In this document: piece after piece, positions 40,380-52,700 of the stretch
Position numbering within the stretch: position 1 is the stretch's first letter
Layout: the number at the start of each line of letters is the position of its first letter
DNA from: Lutraria lutraria
Lineage: Eukaryota; Mollusca; Bivalvia; Venerida; Mactridae
NCBI GenBank assembly: GCA_964023205.1
Contig: OZ026843.1
Coordinates: 5,565,029-5,629,028, forward strand
Direction: 5' to 3'
DNA: 64,000 bases
Program-made: the position numbers and the translations under genes
The notes under the pieces: model-generated
Seen by the model: only the letters and a program-made list of their open reading frames with translations
What the model was told of the DNA's origin: nothing
The model's database searches: none

Positions 40380-40487
40380 CAAGTCCCATTTATCGGAATT
40401 TATTAAACAATCTTTAAAAAAAACGGAATTCTCTGAAACCGGACTGTTGGTTCAGTCCGGAAAGTGTCCGGTTTGCAGGGGTTTTAT
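40380..40487. mobile_element. MITE fragment, same family as 54.8 kb
   Basis: It contains ACGGAATTCTCTGAAACC, CAGTCCGGAAAGTGTCCGG and CAGGGGTTTT in the same order and spacing as the element at 54761..54932. The ending, read in reverse as AAAACCCCTGCAAACCGG, resembles pogo/Tigger terminal repeats. The left end is too decayed to place. It is intronic. Confidence 0.6.
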
Positions 40488-43400
40488 TGTGTACGTTTAC
40501 AGTCATCAGAACTAACATGTCAAAAACAATCAGCTCAGAGGGTACATTTAATTTGTGTCAAATAATATATACACCCCACAAAGTCATTTGGTTCATGAAA
40601 ATAAAGTTACAAGGTAAAGAAAGATCCTCGTTACAAGATGACAAAACAGGACCATCAAGAGACAAAATATAAACTAATCTAGATGATAAATTCATTGACA
40701 TTCATTTTAATTATTCAGAAATGTATCTCCACAATGTCTGAGTGTGTTCTGTTCTGTTCTGTTCAGTCACATCCCTTGTCTCTCTTCGCATAACCCTGCT
40801 TCGGTTGTTTAATCGTTTAGAAAAAATAAAAATTATTTGATTATTTGCGCACTACTCAATTTCAATTTCTCCCTCCGAATCACGCATATTTCATTTTATA
40901 TAAAAACAGATATGAAACTGTATTTATTTATAGACACATAATTTGTTTATCATCTATTTGGTTTCAAAATTACTCATTTGTCTAGTGAAATATTAAAGGC
41001 CATTAAATTTCGTTTTATATAAGAACTAATCAAACATATTTTTTATTATAATAATCGTTTTTATTTTAGACATTTCTTTAGATATCATAGCGACTTAAAA
41101 TGCAAAATTATAATTGAGAAGTGGTGAGACAAATTACATTTTGCAACAATTTCAATACACCTGATTTTGATTAATAATCAAGCAATATGATTCATTAGAA
41201 AACATATGCAGTTTTTTACAATAAATGGTCTACAAAATAATATATTATTTTCTCTGAATTGCCCTTACTATTCAATGGCATACATCGCCCTTGTTAATAT
41301 ACTTTACGAAGCGTTTGCGTTCATATAAGAACTAATTTTAATTCGACTTATTATACCGTCGATTCATATAATAATGACTTATGTAAAACATGCGACATAC
41401 GTTACTGAAATGTAAAATAAATATATTCCCAAGAAATAAAAACAAAAACATTGTCTAAACATGGATATCTAATGGAAAACTCCCACCAACGATATGTTTC
41501 TTGATTCGTTCGAAAATGTAAAATATGTCCACAATTTTGTTGAATGAAACAGTTACAAATCTCAAACGTCTATTCAAGATATTGTTGAAACGAGCTTAAT
41601 ATCAGCCATATATCAGTATTAGTGACTTCGACAAAGAGAGGTAACGTAATGCATTTTAGTAAAACACTGTTAGCTGTGACACTTCCTGACACATTCCTAG
41701 ATGGTGGGAACTAATACAGTTTAAGAAGGGGACGTTTCCTACTTTTACAAACCATTTGGAAAATGTTTGTGTGTGCGATACTAAATTATGTTCAGTCTAA
41801 ACATATGTGATGTGTTTGAAAAGAAGTCGATGCATCAAGATAAAGAGAGCTTGACAAAGATGCTCGCTCATCAATTTCAATGTTTTATCAATCAATTTAT
41901 GTCAACACGTTATTTCATTCAATATCTTACATGGTAATTACTTGTTGTTGTTGTTTTTTTAACAAAAAATGCCATTTTGAGTGTTTGAATAAATGTCGTA
42001 AAATAATTGACACATTTCGCCCTATAATTAGTCCCAGTCTGTAAAACTACAAACTATAAAGTGTTGAATCTTAGAGTTGCAGGAATCGAAAGTAGAACAT
42101 AAATATTCTAATTATTTTATAAACATTGTTATTCTTGATTTAATTCGTTAAGAAACTATACAGTTCCGTGGTTCAATGTATTCCTAAAACAATAAAACTG
42201 ACTATTTATGTTGAATTAATTTAAAGGAAAAATGCATTTTGAAATTATTTGAAATGTTCAATCACGATGCGCACTACTTCAAGACTGTAATTTGTATGAG
42301 AATATGAAATCACACAGTAGCTGTTTAATTAACGTAATTGTTTATAACGGACGTGCTTTATCTATATACACATAGATATGCCATTTTAAATACTAGTGAC
42401 TTGACTTGCAAATTTCACGACAATATGACGCCATGTCTGTTATTGTACTTAACAGCGGACGTCATGAGTCGGATACCAGTTTTATGATGTTAGTTAACAT
42501 GTTACATAAACACAAATAAGTTTGTAATTGTTTCATTAGATAGTTCGTGTTATTGCGAAAATGGTGTTTGCATAATTATATCTAAAGGATAATTTGAGAC
42601 ACTGAAAAGAATTTATGTGGATATATTCCAGATCTGATGATGTAAGATTTTGTATTCAAATTCACTGTCCAATATAAATGATTCAATATTTTTCGAATTG
42701 CCAGTAACTATTCTATTAGAACATTTGACAATTCAATGGTATAAGAACATTCATGAGAAGACATATGGTATTGTTGTACCAACTAGATTTATTACAAGAT
42801 TAAAGGGCCACCATTTCCAAAAAGATCATATGTAAAAAGGACAGTTTCAATTTATTTATGCTGTCAAACTTTGGTGTACGGATATGAAACGCAGATATTG
42901 AATCCTACGTTATTGCGTAAACTTCTGGTCCAGGAGAAATATTTCCAAAATAAGTGGAATAAATACTTTATATACCCATTGTAATTTATGCTTTCTTTAA
43001 GCTGCTAACATGGTTTCTGAATAGTTATAGAATCTACTAAATGTCTATCGAAACAATATTGCTAATTTCTGGGTTAAAACATTATTTTTGGACGTTTATT
43101 TTACAGTGTTAATTCATAATTGTTCGAATATGTTTGGAAATAAATATTGTTTTTATATAGTACAAACGTATCCATAGCTTTATGTATATAAATACTGAAT
43201 AAATATTTAGAATACATTCATTTATATATATTTGAAGGCGAAGTTTTTTTCGTGTTTATATATTGCATGCTTCTTAATGGTAGTATTTTTTTTTTAATTT
43301 ATGAAGTTTGATCAAGTTAAAAAATCTTAAATATATTATGATTATAAACTAGTGTCACACGTAAAACATTTATACATACAACTTCCTTTGTTATGTGTAT

Positions 43401-46400
43401 CCAAATTGGGACCAGACTATTTATTTTGAAGAATGTGAAATGTCCAAGTCTTAAAATCGGAATCCTAAAATCGCTTGTCTAATATATTTTCCAATATATA
43501 CTGTTTGCATATGCTTAGATGCTAACATTCATATCAAATTTTAAATAATCAATAATTCCGAGTCGAGTCGAAATTACGGATCGATATTACAATATAACTC
43601 GAATGTTCGTATATGCACGAGTAGGTTTTACAGCTAATGTACGTTTCTTATAATTTATTGTAAATGTGGTATAACAATGTATCTATTGGCATAACGTACA
43701 CGGAAAACAAAATTATGTTCTATTCTGACGTCGGGAATGGATATAACCAACATAGATATATTTTGTTTACATGCAGTATACCTCTTTATTTCATTACGAT
43801 GTTTTATACATCAATTAGAAATGTAATGAATATAATTATAATATCAAGGAAATAAGATTACTGTTCTTATTGCAGACACTATTGATTCCGCGAATTTACA
43901 AGATACCAAACATGTTCTTTTTATAAAAAACAACAGTAATAAAAAAACAATATTCCCAAATAATAATATAATTATCATTATTGTTCTATTTCTCATAACT
44001 ATGGAAACGTATTAGATAATATATTCATTTATGATGTACAGGTAACATACCATCCATTAATACATAGCGAACATTTGAATTAATATAATTCACCTTGAAC
44101 TATAGATGCAGATCAAAGTGTATTTTATGTAAATTGATCATACTTATTGTATAAAATATGTTTTGCTTGTATCTAATAGAATAAGCCATTGTCAAAATTT
44201 CGCGAACATATTGCTACTAATATCTGGCCAAAAATAAAAAATAAAAACTTTGCCCGAAATGGTTAAATATGGCGATTTTGAGGTATTGTAGTTATAAAAA
44301 ATCAAAATTTTCTACTGCTTATAATGTAAAATTTAAAAAAAAAACTGACACGAAGTGTAAACTTAGCGAACATATAGAATAGTATTTATGATTTTAGATA
44401 ATCGAAATTGAATTTGATGTAAGTGCAGTGTCATTGAAATAAAATTGCCTTTTGATAAACTTTAATGTGGCAAGCACAAATTGCATTAAAATTACGAAAA
44501 TTGTACTATTTTAATGTCATAACACAAAGGCCAAATGCATTACACATAACGGTGTTTGTCGTTTGAATAGAATAGAGATTAGAGCATTGTTGGGCGTCCA
44601 CAGTCAATGTCTCTGACGACACCACGTAATTTGAAGTAAAATGGCGATTTAAGCGATGACTTCTCATACAAAATATTACACAGACACATAAACAAACCGA
44701 CGGTAAATTGTATATAGATTCCTATTATGGTGAAATATTATTTGCGTTCATATGGATTCCTACAAGAACGTACTTAATAGCGTTACGTTGGCGTTCTTCA
44801 AGAAAGTTAAATGTGATCGATTTGTCAAAAAAGTGAATATTTCGTAAGTATTTTACCTACAAGAGGTCTATAATATTGACTGAAGTGTGATGAAAATATA
44901 TTTGAACATGTTCAGCTTGTATATTTTTCATAGCATAAACATACTATTTTATTTCAAGTAATGTATGCTACGTTCAAACGAACCCCCAACATTGCATTGT
45001 GTATAGTCCTTTTGACTATACCATTGATATAGTATTGTTTTATTAAATAGTGAACCATAAGTGTGTCAGAGGATATTACTATAGCATTTATTTTCCAGAT
45101 AAATAACAAATGCCTTAAATATGTTGAGAAAACGAAAAACCATTGAAATACTGAAGAAATTAAGTTTTAGTTAAATTTATTTTATTGTCACTATCATCAA
45201 AATAAACGCTTTGATATGACTCTAATCTAAACAGGGATTTTCCTTATTTTTCATCTTATTGATTTAATGACAATCCGAGAATAGGTTCCTTTAATTTAAC
45301 TCCTATAAATAACACTCAACAAGAGGTTTCTTAACTTTTAATGACTGTCATGTCAATCTGACAACAGGTCGTGTTAATCAGAGTTTTACATATTATCTAA
45401 AATAACTTTCTAAAGTGATGCTTTGTGCGTTTTCGTTATTACGATTCTCACCTCATGTAACATTGGTTTCAGCTCCTTTAATAAACTGAGCGAACATATG
45501 GGATCATTAACGGCCGCAAAGTGATTATCTCTTCAATTTATGCATGTTCATTAATCATAGTTATTTTATAAAACATTTTCAAACCAAATATTATAACAAT
45601 CTGATTGAATGTGTAACATATTAAGTAGCGAGTTTATATTATGTTATGAAATGTGCGAGCAATTTTACTGCCTCATTTCAGCTGTAAATGCTACATTAAA
45701 TTCGAAAACCAACTTTAAGCTTACACAGAATTGTAGTTGACGCAGCTGTGACTAAATACTAGCCGATGGAACTTTTTATGTTAAACTATAGTAAGTAATA
45801 GTTTTGAAAACGTATTAAATCATTAGTTAACGAACAGTTAACACACTTAAAACATGAAAATACACTGCGTGTACGAGTGTCACATACTTTTTAAAACATT
45901 TGTTTGATTTGCCTTTTAAGCTACAAAGAAATAGCATATTTGCCTTTTTTCTGAAAGGTTTAGATGTGTAAAAGATGTTAACACAATCCAATACCCATGT
46001 CATGATGCAAGTGAAAAGCCCGAATATTTATCCTATCCGAAATTAGTTCCACTTATTCCGATAAAAACTAGTTAAATAATTACAGGTAAAAGTCTGAGAT
46101 ATCCAGAGGCTTTCCTCTCTACTCGGTAATGTAAATCCCTTTTTTCTTCTAAACAATCGTCTGGCCCAATTGATTTATGGTCAAACTAATGCCAAAATAT
46201 AAACAAAGAAATGTCAAAGACCATACGACGGGATAAGCCACATTTCGCGAACTAAAACTATTTAAAACCTTAGGCTCTACCGTCTGGATATTTGAATGCT
46301 AATTAAACGGTCGAGTAAAAACAATATATTGCTAAAATCATTTAAGACTTTTGTCACCCTATATATCACTTTTTTGTCAACTACTGCTATATAATGTGAC

Positions 46401-48880
46401 AGGCAATGATATAGTAGTAGCTTTGTAGTTTTGGTTTTGTCGCCTCTTTTAAAGGGATTTTTAAATTTTGAGAAGATTTTGAATAAGAATTCAGCCGCAA
46501 GGATTTGTTACTCTAATAGAAACTAATTGTTTTACAAACTATCTGTGACATGCACATCTACGGGAGAAAGTGATCGGTTTTCTAAAATATCTAATAAGCA
46601 ACGCACCCTAGAGTTTTGTGAAGATGAAATCGTTTAGAATTGGTTATACGCTTTTGTTTAAAGCACACACTTGTATAAAGGCGGAACGATTTGTCAATAT
46701 TTATTTCATCTGCATCCAAAGAATTTGATAATGCATTCGTAAATATTTAAATAAACTTCTGAAATTGATACCACCGACATAGTGTCTGCGGAACATATTA
46801 TTGTGTTAGAATTGTAAATATTCTTTCACTTAATGCTATGAATATTTGATCCAATGGACATATTTAACGCCGTAAATTCTTTATACCGTTTATGTTGTAT
46901 TTGTATACGTATCAGTGAGAGTAGAATTTATATAGATGATTTAATCATATGCATATTTTTCTTCAAAAAAGTACTTTTTCACTTTGAATATACAAACATA
47001 AATGCACCTTACAACTGAAATCATGCGAGTTTATTATTATGATAAAAATAGTTTTAATCGTTGGAACTTTGAGTACACGTCAGTATATATGATTAATATT
47101 CGTTTTCTGTCTATTTACTTCATATCAAAGTTAGAGTGTTTTGTTAATCTGTACTCCAACTAGGTTGCAACAAAACGTTTATCACCACGTGGCAGACCTC
47201 ATTCGAGATCCCTCAATGTACTGGCGTCAGAAATATGTGATAATGTTGCGAACATTTACCCAATGATTGGCTCACAGAAAATACACAACCTTTATAACAT
47301 TAACATGAGATGAATTGACAGTGTTTGAGCGTATTCGTGTAAAAGTTGTAAAGAATTTAGTTAACATTTAGAAAATGGATGAAGATTTTTAAATAGCATC
47401 GATTTTCATCAGGTAATTCACAACACGGGACAAACATTAATGTCCTACATGAAATAGCTAACGCCATACATCTTTATAACTATTTACATATATTTTTATC
47501 TTCATTGTATTTTACTTTACAGTCCGAAGTCCATATTATTGTGTTTAGATATTAGATTATGACCATTCCAACTACAATATATCAATTTTATTATTTAAAA
47601 AAAATATAGAACAATCAAAACATTTTCCCAAAAAAGTTACACATTTTACACAGTTTGTCTTTATTTCTTACAATGAACCAGCATTTTTATTTCATTTTGC
47701 AACTTGTGTAAAGCTGTTTTATTAGTTCAAGTATAAGTAAAATCATGATAAAGTGAAATTCAATCAAATTGAGCGAACATTAATGATTTTGTTTCTTAGT
47801 ATACCTTAAGGAGTTCTCAAATTCACACAAACGTTGTTTAAAATAACATTCAATTATGCAATATGGCCTGAAATCAAGTCCACATCAAATAGTTTTCATT
47901 ATTTTGTTGTTTTGTTTTTATTCACCAAACATTCTTTGCGTTTGTTTTCTGAAATCTTGAAAGTAAATCCTTTAATTTGAGTTGGTAATTTCCCTTTCGT
48001 GTGTTTTTATTTTGGGAAACTTAAAACTAATGACTTGTAAATGTAGAGCAGTTGTGTAACATAAATATTTTATTCAACACTCTGTCAAATAGGCGGCGAA
48101 GGAATTATGGATGTTTTTATTTGTGGTGAAGTTACTGGATTTAGTCTGAGCAAGATTTACAAGAAGAAAATTCGCCACTTTTTCATTTTCTTCTGGGTTA
48201 CAATATTATCTTGATTAATTTTTAAATGCAGGGTACAGACCCACTATAATCACACGCTTATTTTTCTACTTTTCACGTATGCAATGAATAATGTATTTCT
48301 TTCTAAACATCTATCATTAATTATGTCTACCGTTTTAATCAATCGCTTTACTAAGCAATGTGAAATTATCTCGGTTAATCGAATGAAAAATAGAGTTTTA
48401 CATGTTGATTTATTTGTTCAAAATCGCCCGTTTACTTTCCATGTCCAATGTTAATATTGCTTCTAAACTTGTTCCATTTTCGGGTAACATATAATTAAAA
48501 TGTAACTCTACACTAAACATGTATCAACATTTAACACGCATAGAGACGTCATTTCAACCTCCGAAACGTTTAATTACATTAAAAAAATATTTCCCCAGCC
48601 ATGCAAATAACTCAAACAAATTAACCAACACAAAAATGAGGGCAATCAAATCTGACTTTGGCAATTACTACTATATAAACAAATCGTAAATAAATTGTAC
48701 ATGACTCTATTACCACGGCTAGTTAAAAAATGGAGACGAAAAAAGAACTGAATATTTTGTATGAAATATCGAAACAAAGCCGCGAAGGCACTAGAGAGCC
48801 ATTCACACTCAACTAATTACACAACTGATCCTAAGTAAAGTACAATCATTAACACATCTGTGTCTGTAACAAACACTCAC

Positions 48881-49430
48881 CCTGACTGTATTGCATCCGC
48901 CTCATCCAAGGATATATATGGGGTGGGGGATAGTTTTGCTGCTCCCCCGGGGAATTCTGTTGTTGACCATGGCCTTGAGTATGTGTCGGGGTAGGGGGAG
49001 TATGTTGTTGAGGCGGCGTCCGACTTTCATCTACCCCTCCCCCGCCACTACTACCACGCATTTGTCCATTTGGAAAAAAGCCATTTCCAGAATTTGAATT
49101 TGTCCTCACGCTGCAGCTAGATCTGTCCGCTCCGTGGATCGGGTGCACATTCTGTGATGTATGAGATCCCGTATGTAAGTTTTGAGGTGAAGAACACGGA
49201 CTATTTGGCGGTAAGTGGCTTAGTCTAGAAGTACCATAATAATCGCCATTTTGATCGTCCAATCTTTCCTGTTTCGACACATAAGGATAACGCGCACCGG
49301 CAAAAGCCGGGTACACCGCACCCGATGGCGGATAGTTCACATTTCTGTAAAAGTTTCCATCCGCACAATTATCCAAACCCGCTGTTTGACCATAACACGT
49401 AGAAAGAGAATTCACGAAATAAGAGCTCAT
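48881..49430 (-). CDS. Hox5: Hox5/Scr-class homeobox protein, exon 1 (N-terminus to hexapeptide)
   Basis: First coding exon, residues 1-183 plus the first base of codon 184. The protein opens MSSYFVNSLSTCYGQ, the N-terminal motif of Hox5/Scr proteins (the fly protein has MSSYQFVNSLASCY). Residues 30-120 are rich in Tyr, Pro, Asn and Ser. A Gly run (about 129-133) and a Pro/Thr/Gln/His low-complexity stretch (about 138-167) follow. PPPHIYPWM (168-176) contains the YPWM hexapeptide that contacts the Exd/Pbx cofactor. The start is the first ATG after an in-frame TGA at 49473..49475, although its Kozak context is weak (C at -3). The exon ends at a good donor, G|GTGAGTG, with intron GT at 48880/48879. 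Reading on past the donor only adds ten residues and a stop. The exon is clearly GC-richer than its surroundings. It is joined to the homeobox exon about 30 kb downstream. Lox5 or another Antp-class gene is the alternative, but the N-terminus and homeodomain favour Hox5. Confidence 0.93.
48903..48914 (-). other. Hox5: YPWM hexapeptide core (Exd/Pbx-binding motif)
   Basis: Codons TAT CCT TGG ATG encode Tyr173-Pro-Trp-Met176 within HIYPWMRRMQ. This motif inserts into the TALE pocket of Exd/Pbx in Hox complexes. It lies just before the splice donor, the usual arrangement in Hox genes. Thirteen residues separate it from homeodomain position 1, a short linker as expected for an anterior to central Hox protein. 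Confidence 0.93.
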
Positions 49431-49700
49431 CTGTTTATACAGAGTAATTGCTACTATAAACCTGTCCGGCTGTCAGGGTTCGGCGAGCTAGAATGAATTA
49501 TGTTGATGTTGATGACTCCAGTGTTTTCATACGGGCAAATAGAATCGACCACTTAAATCATAGAATGCGGAGCACGTGTTCTTGAGAGCCAATAGCGAAG
49601 CGACTTCACCAATCACAGTGTAATATTAGACGCTGCAATTTGAATATAAATCGTTAATATACAAGGCGGGCACTGAAGCAGTTCGTAAAACGAAGTAAAT
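49431..49700 (-). promoter_or_regulatory. Putative Hox5 5'UTR and proximal promoter
   Basis: This is sequence immediately upstream of the Hox5 ATG. It contains an in-frame TGA at 49473..49475, a CACGTG E-box at 49573..49578, and two CCAAT pentamers at 49589..49593 and 49609..49613 (ATTGG on the sense strand), 20 bp apart. No convincing TATA box was found at a sensible distance; a TATAAA at 49434..49439 is too close to the ATG. The transcription start is unknown, so the UTR/promoter boundary is not drawn. A splice acceptor directly before the ATG (AAACAG) cannot be excluded. Confidence 0.4.
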
Positions 49701-52700
49701 ATAATATATACGAGTAGAATGTACCGTATTTGCCGATTTAATCCGGCGAAGAAAGACGGGGTTACTTTTTTTAAAACAGAGCATTTAGTTTAAACACAAT
49801 TTTAAATATTGATGGATAGCGAATCTTGTGTTAAGACAGAAACTATGCCATTTTGAAAAGAAAAATATGGACTTAAAGAATATATCGATATAAACAAAAG
49901 GGAATGTTATATTTATTAAAGTTTGAATTATTTTTGTACAAAAAAAGCAAAAATACTCTTACGTTTATTGTACAGTGTCTTCTCATTGACCAATCGGATT
50001 CTGAAACGAAATAAAATACTAAACATAATTATGCTATTTTAGATTTTTTATTTGCCGGTTTAAAATATATTTTTATTTCGACAATTCTTATTTTTTCTTG
50101 ATTATTTTGCGATCGGTTAATGACGTTTGACGATATATTTTAGTCACATTTAAAACAGCAAATATCAAAGTGAACAGCGGACCGGTCAGTGAGCAAATAC
50201 AATGATTGTTTTCTAAAAATAAGCATACAATTCTGCGCATTATTGTAATGCTGATGTGGTCAAATAAATACTTTCAGAATTGATATCAATTGTCCTTTAA
50301 AATGAATAATTTATTTCAATTTTATTTATTTCATTTAGAAAATTTTACACGTTGACGTAAAAAAAAAAAATATGACCGAATCGGAAGAATACGTGCAATT
50401 TTTTAGGTTTTACGAACGCAATATTCGGTAAAGATAAATCTTAGAATACGTTTAAACTAACCTGTCGACATGAAAAAACATATTTGTCTAATTGTTGAGC
50501 AATTAAGAATTGATAATGTCCACTTGTTTTATAATTGCAAATACTAATGGGAAAGTGGAACACTTAGGTGATATAAGATTCGTTAAACATATGTTTCGAA
50601 GTGCTGAACTGTATATAGTCAGATAATAGATTACAGATAATTCTGTATTAATCATGTTTATGTGCAGCTATAAATTTCAAAAATAAATAGTGATTGACAT
50701 ATGTTTTCAATTTATAGAAAGGCATAAAGAAATGGAAAATGAATGGTGTTTATATTTTATTTATGAGAATTATATTTTCAATATTCCATCTCTTTTTTGG
50801 TATTTTTTGTCCGTTGTGAAAATAAACACCATGCAGTTTGAATTATTGAGAATCGGTTTTTGTTCCGTTTCGTTTTGAAATACCCGCAGGTTAAGCTATA
50901 AAACAGTTGAAAACGGCTTCATTTTCAGATTGTGTATCGATCAATTGACAAATGTCAATGGTGGTTAAACTGATATGTTTAAACATAGGTCAAGGGACAT
51001 AACCGGCGTAACGTTAGATGCGTATGGAAAAAAAGAGAAAAAAAACGTTTAAGCATTTCGTAAAAATTACCTGCAAATATCTTTACCATTGTCGTTTTAT
51101 TTAATTATAAACATCGGCATAAATACAATAGATACAGTTATAATTTCAATATAGGCTTTAATTTGTCGTCCAAATATCGCAAACTGTTTGTCACATGAAG
51201 AATTGTATCAAATAAAACAAGTCATATATCCCTCATCACAAAGTAGGAAAGACCATGAGAAAATCAGAATGTTTTTCTAAACTACACATATCACCTCTAT
51301 GGTTGTTTTCATCAACATACCTACACTAGTCGCCAAAACATAACTTACCATAGTCATTTATATACAGGAACTAAACATGTTAATGTCCATATTTCGTTCA
51401 AGAAATAATATATCATACAATGTACAAGTTCTCAGTTGTATTTATTCTGGCTTACTTTGGATAATTTTTGTATCAATAGATTATCTCATCCTATGTTATA
51501 CGAGGGATTCAAACATTAGGTACAGACATTCACAGATATATTACATATTTTGTTCAAATCGATACCAATCAAAATACAGCGAGGCCTCACTCAGCCATCA
51601 CTTTAATAATAGGACCATCCCAGCATACACACCATTACCTTTTAAATCAGTTTACAGAATATTCTCTGTATTTGAAGTTAGTAATAAAATGTATTTATGT
51701 TAAGGCATCTGTCTGGTCACTAATGCGGTCTTAATACCAAGTGTTTACAGCATATATGTGTGTCTAAATTATTTTTACTGCAACTTGTAGAACCATACAC
51801 AAAAACCACGTGTTCATTCAAAAATATGCCTATTTTGATTGTTGTTTTGTGTAGAACACTGTTTGGTTGGAGGTGAAAATCAGACAAAATCTTCCTCATA
51901 TCGACCAATCAACACAACCAACTGATCGGCTAGTAGACTCTTGACTGGTACTAGCAATCACAGGTCTACACTTCCCTTGACATAAAACAATCCTTTGGTA
52001 TCTTAGAAATGAGTTGTGCCCCAATCACACGCATTTATGCAACAATAACAGTGAACGGTATACTAGAATTAGCTCACAAATACTAACACGTTTCAAATCA
52101 CAACACAACACTTTCGAAATATGTATTCAGCAAATAAGTCACATCACCAAAATGCTTTTCAAGACAAAGATGAGACTTTTAAAAAATATCCACGTTTAGG
52201 TGAGAGAATGACTGAGTTATATGTGGAATGGTTTCAACACTTAAAACATATAAACAGTGAACACTGCTATGTCGTTCTGTCACAGGAGTCTTTAAGGATC
52301 ATGTACTTTGTAACTTAATTCATTCATTCATAATAGTCATACAGAAAATAGTAAAAATACTGTCCTAGCTTCGCGACGAAGCGCAACAATGTACATAGCC
52401 AAGATGTTGACTGTTGACATATAACTTAGATAGACAAGGGTAAAGGTTGACATAAGTCATGCCACTTTTGTAAATTGTAGATAAGACCACGTCAATTAGT
52501 ACTGAGAGAGTATTCGTGTTGCTGACATAGCACGGCAACTGATGAGCAATGTGTTTTGTGGTTTTCAGTGTTTGTTGTGTCCTTCAAAGTTTTCTTATCT
52601 ACATGTAAGCAAACAACAAGGTACTGGTACAAGGGGCGGTCAATAAGTTACATGACTGTTGCTACGGTTAAACATTAACTATTGTGTAAGAAGGTCAAAA

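Larger units (their letters stand above)
18765..48880 (-). other. Hox5: Single large Hox5 intron (about 30.1 kb)
   Basis: The boundaries are a GTGAGTG donor (48880 downward) and an A/T-rich stretch ending TTTTCAG (18765). The splice phase is 1, and the joined reading frame is open for 290 codons. One intron between the hexapeptide and homeobox is the canonical Hox structure, but 30 kb is long. The interior holds SINE-like elements, MITEs, a 3.6-kb minisatellite and several TGACGTCA palindromes, listed separately. No other recognisable coding exon was found on either strand. Undetected alternative exons cannot be ruled out without transcripts. Confidence 0.88.
37134..48880. other. Intronic stretch between minisatellite and exon 1
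   Basis: It holds the CRE/E-box cluster (39331), the MITE fragment (40380..40487) and a short GTTCT microsatellite near 40748. The last 7 kb next to exon 1 show no repeat I could recognise, so this is the cleanest part of the intron and a reasonable place for regulatory sequence. No specific enhancer can be named. Confidence 0.5.

Noticed and set aside
15985..48220. Several TGATTAAT-type Exd/Hox composite sites in and near the intron (for example about 15991, 41169, 47087, 48213)
   Set aside because: An AT-rich 64-kb window should contain around ten by chance on both strands, so there is no evident enrichment.
48891..49496. Open frames on the plus strand opposite Hox5 exon 1
   Set aside because: They are antisense shadows of the conserved Hox5 coding sequence and show no independent motif.
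52634..52652. GGGGCGGTCAATAAGTTAC, resembling a mariner-type terminus
   Set aside because: No inverted partner or TA duplication was found nearby.
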